Below, one piece after another: positions 36,041 through 44,287 of a stretch of DNA of 64,000 nt. Where the stretch lies: contig NZ_JAGTUK010000001.1 of NCBI RefSeq assembly GCF_018224615.1, positions 1,116,001 through 1,180,000 of the forward strand. The letters are read 5' to 3'. Position numbers and translations under genes: made by a program. The notes beneath the pieces are model-generated. The model saw only the letters and a program-made list of their open reading frames with translations, made no database searches and had not been told where the DNA came from. Source of the stretch: Microbacterium paraoxydans (GTDB lineage: Bacteria > Actinomycetota > Actinomycetes > Actinomycetales > Microbacteriaceae). Position 1 is the first letter of the stretch; the number at the start of each line of letters is the position of its first letter.

Positions 36041-37435
36041 TCAACCGGGGTGCGTCATCGACAGCAGGTCGAGCTTCTCGTCCAGCTGCTCCAGCGTGAG
36101 CTCACCGCGCTCCACGTAGCCCAGGTCGATCACGGCGTCGCGCACCGTGATGCCCTTCGCGACCGAGTGCTTCGCGATCTTCGCGGCAGCCTCGTAGCCG
36201 ATCAGCTTGTTCAGCGGCGTCACGATCGACGGGCTCATCCCCGCGAAGGCGGCGGCGCGGTCGAGGTTCGCCTGCAGGCCGTCGATCGTCTTGTCGGCGA
36301 GGACGCGCGAGGCGTTCGCCAGGAGGCGGATCGACTCCAGCAGGGCGGTGCCCATGACCGGGATGGCGACGTTCAGCTCAAACGCGCCGGAAGCGCCGGC
36401 CCAGGCCACGGTCGCGTCGTTTCCGATGACCCGCGCGCACACCATCAGCACGGCCTCGGGCACGACCGGGTTGACCTTGCCCGGCATGATCGACGACCCC
36501 GGCTGCAGGTCGGGGATGTGCAGCTCGCCGAGACCCGTGTTGGGGCCCGAGCCCATCCAGCGCAGGTCGTTGTTGATCTTCGTGAGCGACACCGCGATCG
36601 TGCGCAGTGCGCCGGAGGCCTCGACCAGCCCGTCGCGGTTGGCCTGCGCCTCGAAGTGATCCTTCGCCTCGGTGATCGGCAGCTCGGTCTCGGCGGCGAG
36701 CAGGGCGATGACCTTCTGCGGGAAGCCGAGCGGCGTGTTGATGCCGGTGCCGACCGCCGTGCCGCCCAGCGGGACCTCGGCCACGCGGGGGAGAGCGGAC
36801 TGCACGCGCTCGATGCCCAGGCGGATCTGACGGGCGTAGCCGCCGAACTCCTGGCCGAGCGTGACCGGCGTCGCGTCCATGAGGTGGGTGCGACCGGACT
36901 TGACCGCGTCCTTCCACAGCTCCGCCTTGGCCTCGAGAGCCACGGCGAGGTGGTCCAGCGCGGGGATGAGCGTGTCGATCAGGGCCTGCGTGACGGCGAT
37001 GTGCACGGAGGTGGGGAACACGTCGTTCGACGACTGCGAGGCGTTCACGTGGTCGTTCGGGTGCACGGTCGCACCGAGGATGCGCGTCGCCAGCGTGGCG
37101 AGCACCTCGTTCATGTTCATGTTCGACGAGGTGCCGGAGCCGGTCTGGTACGTGTCGACCGGGAACTCGCCGTCGTGCGCCCCCGAGGCCACCTGGTCGG
37201 CGGCCTGCGCGATCGCGTCGGCGATGCCGCCGTCGAGCGTGCCGAGCTCCTTGTTCGCGAGCGCCGCCGCCTTCTTGATCCGCGCGAGCGCGGCGATCTG
37301 CGCCGACTCGAGCCCCTTGCCCGAGATCGGGAAGTTCTCCACGGCACGCTGCGTCTGCGCGCCGTAGAGCGCGTTCACGGGCACGCGCACCTCACCCATC
37401 GTGTCGTGTTCGATGCGGTACTCGGTGTCGGTCAT
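36041..37435 (-). CDS. fumC: Class II fumarate hydratase
   Basis: Interconverts fumarate and malate in the TCA cycle without an iron-sulfur cluster. 464 residues of normal length. Motifs are [14 protein letters not shown] at the amino end, [49 protein letters not shown] and the mobile loop [16 protein letters not shown]. The ATG overlaps the carbonic anhydrase stop codon (ATGA), so it is the last gene of a five-gene operon starting at xseA. It ends at the terminator shared with phoH. Confidence 0.98.
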   Translation of the reverse strand: MTDTEYRIEHDTMGEVRVPVNALYGAQTQRAVENFPISGKGLESAQIAALARIKKAAALANKELGTLDGGIADAIAQAADQVASGAHDGEFPVDTYQTGSGTSSNMNMNEVLATLATRILGATVHPNDHVNASQSSNDVFPTSVHIAVTQALIDTLIPALDHLAVALEAKAELWKDAVKSGRTHLMDATPVTLGQEFGGYARQIRLGIERVQSALPRVAEVPLGGTAVGTGINTPLGFPQKVIALLAAETELPITEAKDHFEAQANRDGLVEASGALRTIAVSLTKINNDLRWMGSGPNTGLGELHIPDLQPGSSIMPGKVNPVVPEAVLMVCARVIGNDATVAWAGASGAFELNVAIPVMGTALLESIRLLANASRVLADKTIDGLQANLDRAAAFAGMSPSIVTPLNKLIGYEAAAKIAKHSVAKGITVRDAVIDLGYVERGELTLEQLDEKLDLLSMTHPG

Positions 37436-38106
37436 TCCGAACCCTCCTTGGTTGCGGGGTCGATCCCCTCGGCCTCGATGCCGACCGTGATGACGGGCAC
37501 AGCCTCGCCCTCGGCCAGACGGTAGTTCGCGCCGACGATGCCGAGGCGGCCCTCGGCGACGGCGGTGCTGATGATCTCGGACGACTGCAGCAGGTCGTTG
37601 ACCGTGTTGCGCAGGTGCTCACGGCCGACCAGCTCCGCGTCGATGTCGGCGACGGTCGCGCCGCCGGTCTCGGCGAGCACCTTGCGGGCCGCGGGCACGA
37701 TCGGCGCGATCAGCTTCCAGATGTGCGGCGGGAGCGGCTCGGCGTCGATGGCGGTGCCGTCGATCGCGGCCCTGACGGCACCGCACGAGTCGTGCGCGAG
37801 CACCACGATGAGCGGCACCTCCAGCACGGCGACCGCGTACTCCAGGCTCGCCACGATCGACTCGCCCATGACCTGCCCGGCATTGCGCACCACGAACAGG
37901 TCGCCCAGACCGAGGTCGAAGATGATCTCCGCCGCCAGGCGCGAGTCGGCGCATCCGAACAGCGTCGCCACCGGATGCTGGGCCGCCGCGAGATCCTTGC
38001 GTCGCGCCACGTTCTGGTTCGGGTGCTGCGGCTCGTCGAGCACGAAGCGACGGTTGCCGTCCTGCATCTGCTTCCAGGCGGCGGCGGGGGTCAGCGGGTG
38101 GGTCAT
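37432..38106 (-). CDS. Beta-class carbonic anhydrase
   Basis: Zinc enzyme interconverting CO2 and bicarbonate. 224 residues. Zinc ligands and dyad are visible: [16 protein letters not shown] (Cys-x-Asp-x-Arg) and [13 protein letters not shown] (His-x2-Cys). Conserved VVRNAGQVM and SLEYAVAVL confirm the beta class. It overlaps both neighbours by four bases (ATGA on each side), so it is translated together with DUF4245 and fumC. Bicarbonate supply to Ppc or other carboxylases is the likely use. Confidence 0.95.
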   Translation of the reverse strand: MTHPLTPAAAWKQMQDGNRRFVLDEPQHPNQNVARRKDLAAAQHPVATLFGCADSRLAAEIIFDLGLGDLFVVRNAGQVMGESIVASLEYAVAVLEVPLIVVLAHDSCGAVRAAIDGTAIDAEPLPPHIWKLIAPIVPAARKVLAETGGATVADIDAELVGREHLRNTVNDLLQSSEIISTAVAEGRLGIVGANYRLAEGEAVPVITVGIEAEGIDPATKEGSE

Positions 38107-38747
38107 CGGGCCTCCGAGACGGTGCGGATCTGAGGGATGAGCGACTCGGCGAGTTCGGCGGTCGAGTCCGCCGAACGGGAGCCGTAGAGAAGCACGTAGT
38201 CGTCGCCGGCCTGCGTGCCGATCGCGTAGGTGACGTTGGCGTCGGCGCCCGCGTTCCCCGGCTTGTACACGTCCCACTCCAGCCCGCCGATGCGGACGGT
38301 GTCGGTGGGGGCGACGCCGCTGAGACGCTGCGGCGCCCACGACGAATCGGCGTCGAACGCCTGTGCGAGCTTGATGAAGCCGCGCTCGTCGTCGGCAGCC
38401 GGAGCCATCGTGACCTCCCACACGACCGTGGCACCGCTCTGCAGCTCGGCCGCGTTCACGCGCCAGAAGTCGCCGAGCTCCGGGACGATCACGGGGCTGC
38501 CCATGGTGGACTCCACGCCCTCCGCGATGCCGGCCACGTCGATCGGCTTCTGCGCCACGGGCTCGCCCCGCGGGACGACCGCGACGATGACGAAGACGAC
38601 CAGCAGGGTGACGAGCAGCGCGGCGACCAGGTTGCGGACGGTCTGACTCGATCGGTACGCCTTGCTGGACGCGGCCTTGCGCGCCGCGGTCTCCTCCGGC
38701 GTCTCCGGGCGACCGAGGTCGGCGTTGATCGCGGGACCCTTGCTCAT
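38103..38747 (-). CDS. DUF4245 membrane-anchored protein
   Basis: 214 residues: a cytoplasmic amino terminus (about 1-38), one transmembrane helix ([20 protein letters not shown]) and an extracytoplasmic domain with [21 protein letters not shown] and [13 protein letters not shown], the DUF4245 pattern. Function unknown; the family sits beside xseA/xseB or glpX/fum genes across Actinobacteria. ATGA overlaps link it to xseB upstream and to carbonic anhydrase downstream. Confidence 0.88.
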   Translation of the reverse strand: MSKGPAINADLGRPETPEETAARKAASSKAYRSSQTVRNLVAALLVTLLVVFVIVAVVPRGEPVAQKPIDVAGIAEGVESTMGSPVIVPELGDFWRVNAAELQSGATVVWEVTMAPAADDERGFIKLAQAFDADSSWAPQRLSGVAPTDTVRIGGLEWDVYKPGNAGADANVTYAIGTQAGDDYVLLYGSRSADSTAELAESLIPQIRTVSEAR

Positions 38748-38983
38748 GAGGCGCCGTCCGTCGCGGTGTCGCCGGCGGCGGCACGGGCGGCCTCCAGGCG
38801 GCGCTTGGCTCCGAGCAGCCACTCCTCGCAGCGGGCGGCCAGAGCCTCTCCGCGCTCCCACAGCGCCAGCGACTGCTCGAGGGTGGGAGCGCCCTGCTCG
38901 AGCTCGGCGACCACGCGGACGAGCTCATCCCGGGCGGCCTCGAACGACAGCGTGTCCACAGGGGTGTCGTTCAGCGCGCTCAC
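38744..38983 (-). CDS. xseB: Exodeoxyribonuclease VII small subunit
   Basis: 79 residues, almost all helical: [29 protein letters not shown] (quoted from 11) then [18 protein letters not shown], the XseB pattern of a two-helix hairpin. It forms the ExoVII complex with XseA, which degrades single-stranded DNA. Start GTG 38983, 36 bases after the xseA stop codon; the stop overlaps DUF4245 (ATGA). Confidence 0.93.
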   Translation of the reverse strand: MSALNDTPVDTLSFEAARDELVRVVAELEQGAPTLEQSLALWERGEALAARCEEWLLGAKRRLEAARAAAGDTATDGAS

Positions 38984-39019
38984 TCCTCCATCCTACGTCG
39001 TGGCACGGACGGCCCTCGC

Positions 39020-40297
39020 TCAGCCGTCCTCTGCGATCTCGCCCTCCGAGCGCGCCGCCACCGAGCCGCGGTCGACCGTGATCGTCAGGGCGCTGCCGGC
39101 CGGGGCGTCCGCCGCGTCGCGCAGGATCACGCCGCCCTCCAGGTGGGCGATGGCGTAGCCGCGTGCCAGCGTGGCCGCGGGGGAGAGGGCTCGGAGGGAG
39201 GCGCGCAGTTCGCTCGTGCGGCGGGCGGCGTCATCGAGCTGACGGTTCACGGCATCGCGACCGCGGGACACCAGCAGCCAGGCCTCCTGTGCGCGTCCCT
39301 CGATGATCGGATCGGGTGAGCGCAGCACCGGACGGGAACGGAGCTGCTCGAGCTGGGCGATGTCGTGGGTCAGTCGCTGCGTGACACGCGTGGTGGCGCG
39401 GGAGCGCAACTGTGCGATCAGGGCGCGCTGCTCGCCGACATCGGGCACCACGCGCTTGGCCGCATCCGTCGGCGTGGAGGCGCGGAGGTCGGCCACGTCG
39501 TCGAGCAGCGGGTGGTCGTTCTCATGACCGATCGCGCTCACCACGGGGGTTCTGGCCGCCGCGACCGCGCGGACCAGGCGTTCGTCGCTGAACCCGAGGA
39601 GCGTCTGCGGGTCGCCGCCACCCCGGGCGATGATGATCACGTCCACGTCGGGGTCCGCGTCAAGCCTGGCGAGCGCGGCCAGCGTGTCCGGCACGCAGCG
39701 GTCGCCCTGCACGGCCGCGTACTCGGTGCGGAAGCGCACCTGCGGCCATCGCAGTTCGGCGTTGCGGTGCACGTCCTTCTCGGCGTCGGACCGCTCGCCC
39801 GTGATGAGTCCGATCACGTGCGGGAGGAACGGCAGCCGCTGCTTGCGGGCGGGATCGAACAGGCCCTCCTGGCGCAGTTGCGCGCGCAACCGCTCGAGAC
39901 GCTCGAGCTGGTCGCCCAACCCGACGTGCTTCATGGCCGACACCGCGAAGCTGAAGTCGCCCGACTTCACGAAGTAGTCCGCCTTGACGGCCGCGACCAC
40001 GTGGTCGCCGACGCCGAGATCGGCGGGGATGCGACCGCGCACGCTCGACCAGATGCGGATCGAGATCTGCGCGTCGGAGCGGGTGTCCTTCAGCCGCGCG
40101 AACACGTTGCCGGCGCGCACGTTCCACGATGTGATCTCGCCCTCGACCCACACCGTGTTCCAGCGGGCGACGAAGTCGCGGATCGTCGCGTTCAGCCGCG
40201 CGACCGAGGTGGGGGCCTGGGCCGTGGAGTCGCGCGGTGCGACGGCGTCGGCGGGCGGCGTCTCACCCGGACCGGTCGTCGCTTCGAAGACTGTCAT
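39020..40297 (-). CDS. xseA: Exodeoxyribonuclease VII large subunit
   Basis: Catalytic subunit of ExoVII. 425 residues: an amino-terminal OB-fold (about 30-130, WVEGEITSWNVRAGNVFARLKD), a catalytic domain with VIGLITGERSDAEKDV, IIARGGGDPQTLLGFSDE and VSAIGHENDHPLLDDVADLRASTPTDAA (in the protein contiguous), then coiled coils and a carboxy-terminal segment ATLARGYAIAHLEGG. ATG 40297 with GGGAG upstream is preferred over a start 13 codons earlier, which has a charged non-conserved extension. First gene of the xseA-xseB-DUF4245-carbonic anhydrase-fumC operon, divergent from ispH. Confidence 0.96.
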   Translation of the reverse strand: MTVFEATTGPGETPPADAVAPRDSTAQAPTSVARLNATIRDFVARWNTVWVEGEITSWNVRAGNVFARLKDTRSDAQISIRIWSSVRGRIPADLGVGDHVVAAVKADYFVKSGDFSFAVSAMKHVGLGDQLERLERLRAQLRQEGLFDPARKQRLPFLPHVIGLITGERSDAEKDVHRNAELRWPQVRFRTEYAAVQGDRCVPDTLAALARLDADPDVDVIIIARGGGDPQTLLGFSDERLVRAVAAARTPVVSAIGHENDHPLLDDVADLRASTPTDAAKRVVPDVGEQRALIAQLRSRATTRVTQRLTHDIAQLEQLRSRPVLRSPDPIIEGRAQEAWLLVSRGRDAVNRQLDDAARRTSELRASLRALSPAATLARGYAIAHLEGGVILRDAADAPAGSALTITVDRGSVAARSEGEIAEDG

Positions 40298-40349
40298 CTG
40301 CTCCCGTTCCCGCTCGGGCTCTCCCCGGCCTCGCACAGCTGTACGGCGA

Positions 40350-40355
40350 TAGAAT
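40350..40355 (+). promoter_or_regulatory. -10 element of ispH (leaderless geometry)
   Basis: TAGAAT, six bases, GTG at 40362. Confidence 0.68.
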
Positions 40356-40361
40356 TCCGGT

Positions 40362-41444
40362 GTGACCTCGACAGCCGTGCATCTTCCCGTCCCCCGCCTT
40401 CCTCGCGTGCGTGCGGCGGCAGGGCGGCTTCAGGATAACCCGGTGCCCGGACGCAAGCGCGTGCTGCTCGCGGCGCCGCGCGGCTACTGCGCCGGGGTGG
40501 ACCGTGCGGTCGTCGCAGTGGAGAAGGCGCTCGAGCGCTACGGTGCCCCGGTGTACGTGCGCAAGCAGATCGTGCACAACATCCATGTGGTCACCGAGCT
40601 CGAGGCGAAGGGGGCGATCTTCGTCGAGGAGGTCGACGAGGTCCCCGAGGGTGCCCACGTCGTCTTCAGCGCGCACGGTGTCTCTCCGGCAGTCGTGAAC
40701 GCCGCGTCCGACCGAGGCCTGCACGCGATCGATGCGACCTGTCCGCTCGTGACCAAGGTGCACCGCGAGGCCGTGCGGTTCGCGCGCGACGACTTCGAGA
40801 TCCTCCTGATCGGTCACGACGGGCACGAGGAGGTCGAGGGCACGGCGGGCGAGGCTCCCGAGCACGTCACGGTCGTGAACTCTCCGGAGGAAGCCGACAC
40901 GGTCCAGGTGAAGGACCCGTCGAAGGTCGTGTGGCTGTCGCAGACGACGCTGTCGGTCGACGAGACCATGGAGACGGTGAACCGCCTCCGCACCCGCTTC
41001 CCGGAACTGCACAACCCGCCGTCCGACGACATCTGCTACGCGACGCAGAACCGTCAGGTCGCCATCAAGAAGGTCGCCGCGGGAGCCGACCTGGTCATCG
41101 TGGTCGGCTCCGCCAACTCGTCCAACAGCGTGCGGCTGGTCGAGGTCGCGCTGGAGTACGGCGCCAAGGCGGCGTATCGCGTCGACTACGCCGAGGAGAT
41201 CCAGCAGGAGTGGCTCGACGGCGTGGAGACCGTCGGGATCACGAGCGGCGCGTCCGTGCCGGAGGTGCTGGTGCGCGAGGTGCTCGAGGCGATCGGCGAC
41301 GCCGGCTACCGCGACGTGGAGGAGGTGCGCACTGCGGAGGAGGATCTGATGTTCTCGCTGCCGAAGGAACTGCGCCAGGACTCGTCCGGTCAGCGCGATG
41401 CCCGCGCTCTCGGTGGCCGTGCGTCCGCCGGAGGAGGCGCATAG
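40362..41444 (+). CDS. ispH: 4-hydroxy-3-methylbut-2-enyl diphosphate reductase
   Basis: Last step of the MEP pathway, giving IPP and DMAPP; a 4Fe-4S enzyme. 360 residues. The three cluster cysteines are in [25 protein letters not shown] and [16 protein letters not shown]-type [15 protein letters not shown] and [15 protein letters not shown] are also present. A non-conserved amino-terminal extension (about 30 residues) and a Gly/Ala/Arg tail flank the core. The GTG start follows a leaderless promoter. The IclR-type regulator gene begins three bases after its stop codon. Confidence 0.97.
   Translation: MTSTAVHLPVPRLPRVRAAAGRLQDNPVPGRKRVLLAAPRGYCAGVDRAVVAVEKALERYGAPVYVRKQIVHNIHVVTELEAKGAIFVEEVDEVPEGAHVVFSAHGVSPAVVNAASDRGLHAIDATCPLVTKVHREAVRFARDDFEILLIGHDGHEEVEGTAGEAPEHVTVVNSPEEADTVQVKDPSKVVWLSQTTLSVDETMETVNRLRTRFPELHNPPSDDICYATQNRQVAIKKVAAGADLVIVVGSANSSNSVRLVEVALEYGAKAAYRVDYAEEIQQEWLDGVETVGITSGASVPEVLVREVLEAIGDAGYRDVEEVRTAEEDLMFSLPKELRQDSSGQRDARALGGRASAGGGA
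41430..41437 (+). promoter_or_regulatory. Shine-Dalgarno deciding a TTG start
   Basis: GGAGGAGG inside the end of ispH, nine bases before TTG 41447, the only plausible start for the regulator. Confidence 0.6.
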
Positions 41445-41446
41445 CG

Positions 41447-42235
41447 TTGAGCGCGGCGGAGGCGGAGCCCACCCTCATCGGGTCGGTGCAGCGCGCACTC
41501 CGCCTGGTCGACATCGTCGCGAACTCGCCGCGGCCGCTGCCGACCAAGATGCTCGCGGCGATCACGGGGCTCACGCCGGGCACCACCTACAACCTGGTGC
41601 GCACGCTGGTGCACGAGGGGTACCTGAGTTCCGAGCCGGACGGGCTCGTGCTCGGTTCGCGCTTCCCGGCGTTCCAGCAGCAGGTCGATTCCCGCGGCGT
41701 GTTCCTGGCGCGGGTGCGCTCCGCGCTGCGGAAGGTCACCGAGGATCTCGGCGCCACAGCCTACCTGTCGCGGTTCGCCGACGGCGAGCTGCACCTCGTC
41801 GACATCGTGGACGCCGAGCGCAACCCCCGCGTCGAGCTGTGGGTGGGCCTGCACTCCAGCGCCCACGCGACGGCGCTCGGCAAGCAGATCCTGGCCGACC
41901 TCCCGGATGAGGACCGGCTCGACTACCTGTCCCGGCACCGCCTGGAGGAGCTCACCCCGCGCACGATCAGCGACCGGCGGACGCTGCTCACCCAGCTGGA
42001 GCAGTCGCCGGGGTGGGCGGTCGATCAGGAGGAGTACGCGATCGGCGCGACCTGCGTGGCGGTCCCGGTGATTGCGCCCGGCGTGACGGCGTCTCTCGCG
42101 ATCTCGCTCCCCGCGGATCAGGCCGTCGTGGACCGTCGGCTCGTCTCTCGCCTCCAGCGCTCAGCGCGCAATCTGTCGTTGCAGCTCGGCGCGGACGCCC
42201 TCGGGGGCGGCGAGGGCGGGGAGTTCACTATCTGA
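41447..42235 (+). CDS. IclR-family transcriptional regulator (TTG start)
   Basis: 262 residues: an amino-terminal winged helix (IGSVQRALRLVDIVANSPRPL, then LAAITGLTPGTTYNLVRTLVHEGYL) and a carboxy-terminal effector domain (about 85-250, with GLHSSAHATALGKQILADL and YAIGATCVAVPVI). This is a complete IclR architecture. The ligand is unknown. The frame lacks a good ATG or GTG near the conserved start; TTG 41447 lies three bases after the ispH stop codon and is preceded by GGAGGAGG. It is probably cotranscribed with ispH. Confidence 0.88.
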   Translation: MSAAEAEPTLIGSVQRALRLVDIVANSPRPLPTKMLAAITGLTPGTTYNLVRTLVHEGYLSSEPDGLVLGSRFPAFQQQVDSRGVFLARVRSALRKVTEDLGATAYLSRFADGELHLVDIVDAERNPRVELWVGLHSSAHATALGKQILADLPDEDRLDYLSRHRLEELTPRTISDRRTLLTQLEQSPGWAVDQEEYAIGATCVAVPVIAPGVTASLAISLPADQAVVDRRLVSRLQRSARNLSLQLGADALGGGEGGEFTI

Positions 42236-42269
42236 ATTCCGCGCCCTGGTCCTCGCGCTCGGGGTTTCC

Positions 42270-42275
42270 TACCAT
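42270..42275 (+). promoter_or_regulatory. Possible -10 element of the C-loop RNA
   Basis: TACCAT, which would start transcription near 42281-42282, just before the first hairpin. The -35 is weak (TGGTCC, 17-base spacer). Confidence 0.45.
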
Positions 42276-42280
42276 GGGAA

Positions 42281-42418
42281 GAGCAGTGCGATACAGAGCG
42301 CTGCCGATCGCGACAGGCGTCCCCAGCGCCGGCGACCGACCTGGATGAGGAGCGTCCCCAGTGCTCCTCTTCCGCGGCCCCCGAGGAGTCCCCACTTCTC
42401 CGGGGCCGCCACTGTTTC
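42281..42418 (+). ncRNA. Candidate small RNA with three UCCCCA hairpin loops
   Basis: Four consecutive hairpins. I: 42283-42289 with 42298-42304. II: 42316-42319 with 42327-42330, loop UCCCCAG. III: 42347-42354 with 42362-42369, loop UCCCCAG. IV: 42374-42381 with 42402-42409 plus 42383-42388 with 42395-42400, loop UCCCCA; it is followed by GTTT and may terminate. Three loops presenting the same C-rich hexamer recall the actinobacterial 6C RNA (loops with six or more C), but here only four C are present. C-rich loops commonly pair with G-rich ribosome sites, so a riboregulator is the likely role. Confidence 0.68.
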
Positions 42419-42458
42419 CGCGACCGCTTGGCTGGGAGCCGGTCATCGACACGCGCGT

Positions 42459-42464
42459 TAGCAT
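42459..42464 (+). promoter_or_regulatory. -10 element of the 42471 gene (leaderless geometry)
   Basis: TAGCAT, six bases (ggcgac), ATG at 42471. This separates the gene from the RNA upstream. Confidence 0.65.
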
Positions 42465-42470
42465 GGCGAC

Positions 42471-43010
42471 ATGACAGATCAGCGCCCCCGCTACGGCGAG
42501 ATCGCAACGCCGGAGGAGCAGCGGCTGGCGCGCGGTCTGCCGCTCGTGGACGAGCCTGCGCCGCCGGCCGCGGTCCCGCCTTCCGCGCCCGTCGCCCCCG
42601 CTCCCGCTTCGACGGCCGCCGCGCCCCGCCGCCACCCGGTCGACCGGATCGTCACCATCGCGCTGCTCGCGTACGGCCTCGTCAATGTCGTGGTGACCGG
42701 CCTGTCGTACCTCGACATCGGCCGCGTCATGAACGAGACCATGGCGATCCTCGGCATCGAGGGGGAGTTCACCAACTACGCCATGGGTCGTCCCTGGGGC
42801 ACCGTCGCGGCCATCGTGCTCGCGCTGGGCTGGTGCATCACTGCGGCGCTGTCGCTGCGACGGCTCCGCCGCGGCCGGCTCACGTGGTGGCTTCCCGTGG
42901 TCGGCGCGATCGCCACGGTGATCGTCGTGTCGCTGTGCCTCGCCGTGCCGATGATGAACGACCCGGCCTTCATCGCCTACCTGGAGCAGACGGCGGGCTC
43001 CGTCCGCTGA
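42471..43010 (+). CDS. Three-span membrane protein, unknown function
   Basis: 179 residues: a Pro/Ala-rich cytoplasmic amino terminus with the conserved-looking RPRYGEIATPEEQ, then three hydrophobic segments at about 62-82, 108-127 and 138-160. It resembles the DUF6264 proteins of Microbacteriaceae, though I hold that name loosely. No catalytic motif. The leaderless promoter sets the start, and a strong terminator follows. Confidence 0.75.
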   Translation: MTDQRPRYGEIATPEEQRLARGLPLVDEPAPPAAVPPSAPVAPAPASTAAAPRRHPVDRIVTIALLAYGLVNVVVTGLSYLDIGRVMNETMAILGIEGEFTNYAMGRPWGTVAAIVLALGWCITAALSLRRLRRGRLTWWLPVVGAIATVIVVSLCLAVPMMNDPAFIAYLEQTAGSVR

Positions 43011-43023
43011 TCCCTCCTGGACG

Positions 43024-43060
43024 CGAGAAGGGGCCCGGCGCAGTGCCGGGCCCCTTCTCG
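43024..43060. terminator. Bidirectional terminator between the 42471 gene and fbaA
   Basis: Perfect 16-bp stem (43024-43039 with 43045-43060), loop GCAGT, followed by TTCGT. It serves convergent genes. Confidence 0.92.
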
Positions 43061-43074
43061 TTCGTGCGAAGCGA

Positions 43075-44103
43075 TCAGCTCTGGGACTGACCGTACGAGC
43101 CGAGCTGACGCGTCGACTCGACCACGCGGGCGGCCATCGCCGACTCGGCGATCTTGCCCCAGGCGCGCGGGTCGTACTGCTTCTTGTTGCCGACCTCGCC
43201 GTCGACCTTCAGCACGCCGTCGTAGTTCTTGAACATGTAGTCGGCGATCGCGCGGGTGTAGGCGTACTGCGTGTCGGTGTCGATGTTCATCTTGACGACG
43301 CCGTTGGCGACCGCGAGCGCGATCTCCTCGTCGGTCGAGCCGGACCCGCCGTGGAACACGAGGTCGAGCGGCTTGGGGCCGGTGTTGTACTTCGCGGCGA
43401 CCTCCGCCTGGATCTCGCCCAGCAGCTCGGGGCGCAGCTTCACGCCGCCCGGCTTGTAGACGCCGTGCACGTTGCCGAACGTGAGTGCGGCGATGTAGCG
43501 GCCCTGCTCGCCGAGGCCCAGTGCCTGCACGGCCTGGTCGACGTCGCCGAACGTGGTGTAGAGGGCCTCGTTGGAGCCTTCGTGCGCGACGCCGTCCTCC
43601 TCGCCGCCCACGACGCCGATCTCGACCTCGAGGATCGCGTTGATCGCCTTCATGCGGGGCAGGAGCTCCTTGGCGATCTCGATGTTCTCCGCGAGCGGCA
43701 CGGCCGAGCCGTCCCACATGTGCGACTGGAAGATCGGGTTGCGACCGGCCTTGACCTCTTCTTCGGAGGCGGCGATCAGCGGCTCGACGAATCCGGCGAG
43801 GGCGTCCTTGGGGCAGTGGTCGGTGTGCAGCGCGACCGTGATCGGGTAGTTCTTGGCGACCTCGGTGGCGTACCGCGCGAAGGCGAGGGCGCCGGTCGCG
43901 CGGGCCTTCACGGTGTGGCCGGCGAAGTAGTCGGCACCGCCCGTGGTCACCTGGATGATGCCGTCGGAACCGGCTTCGGTGAGTCCCTGCAGGACGGCGT
44001 TGATGGTCTGCGAGCTGGACACGTTGAACGCGGGGTACGCGAAGCCGCCGGCCTTCGCGCGGTCGAGCATTTCGGCGTACTGATCCGGGGTGGCGACGGG
44101 CAT
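43075..44103 (-). CDS. fbaA: Class II fructose-bisphosphate aldolase
   Basis: Zn-dependent cleavage of fructose 1,6-bisphosphate to DHAP and glyceraldehyde 3-phosphate. 342 residues as in the long class II enzymes. Zinc and catalytic motifs are VALHTDHCPKDAL, EVEIGVVGGEEDGV, TFGNVHGVYKPG, LVFHGGSGS and VVKMNIDTDTQYAYT. The ATG has AGGAG upstream and a TAGAGT -10 element about 36 bases before it. It is divergent from glpX, which catalyses the opposing gluconeogenic step on the same metabolite. Confidence 0.98.
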   Translation of the reverse strand: MPVATPDQYAEMLDRAKAGGFAYPAFNVSSSQTINAVLQGLTEAGSDGIIQVTTGGADYFAGHTVKARATGALAFARYATEVAKNYPITVALHTDHCPKDALAGFVEPLIAASEEEVKAGRNPIFQSHMWDGSAVPLAENIEIAKELLPRMKAINAILEVEIGVVGGEEDGVAHEGSNEALYTTFGDVDQAVQALGLGEQGRYIAALTFGNVHGVYKPGGVKLRPELLGEIQAEVAAKYNTGPKPLDLVFHGGSGSTDEEIALAVANGVVKMNIDTDTQYAYTRAIADYMFKNYDGVLKVDGEVGNKKQYDPRAWGKIAESAMAARVVESTRQLGSYGQSQS

Positions 44104-44139
44104 GAGAACTCCTGCGGTAGATGAAGGCGGGACGGTGCC

Positions 44140-44145
44140 ACTCTA
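44140..44145 (-). promoter_or_regulatory. -10 element of fbaA
   Basis: Minus strand TAGAGT, leader about 30 bases with AGGAG before ATG 44103. Confidence 0.55.
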
Positions 44146-44275
44146 TCGGGGCGCTTCCGGCGCCCGTGCAGGTGAGCGCGGGCGCCGGACGGCCGCGATC
44201 TGCTCCTCGGTTAAGAAGTGGGATTCCTTCGCGAGATAACGCCGGAAAGGAGGGCTGTTCGCGCGTGTGCGTAGC

Positions 44276-44281
44276 TAGGCT
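44276..44281 (+). promoter_or_regulatory. -10 element of glpX (leaderless geometry)
   Basis: TAGGCT, six bases (ggccgc), ATG at 44288. Confidence 0.65.
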
Positions 44282-44287
44282 GGCCGC

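Noticed and set aside
36050..37525. Long plus-strand frame opposite fumC
   Set aside because: Antisense shadow of a conserved enzyme, low-complexity translation, no promoter or ribosome site.
39365..40438. Long plus-strand frame opposite xseA
   Set aside because: Antisense shadow; it would overlap the ispH promoter and start.
42281..42418. Direct assignment to the 6C RNA family
   Set aside because: The loops have four consecutive C and there are three such loops; the family definition as I know it needs six or more, so I leave it as 6C-like only.
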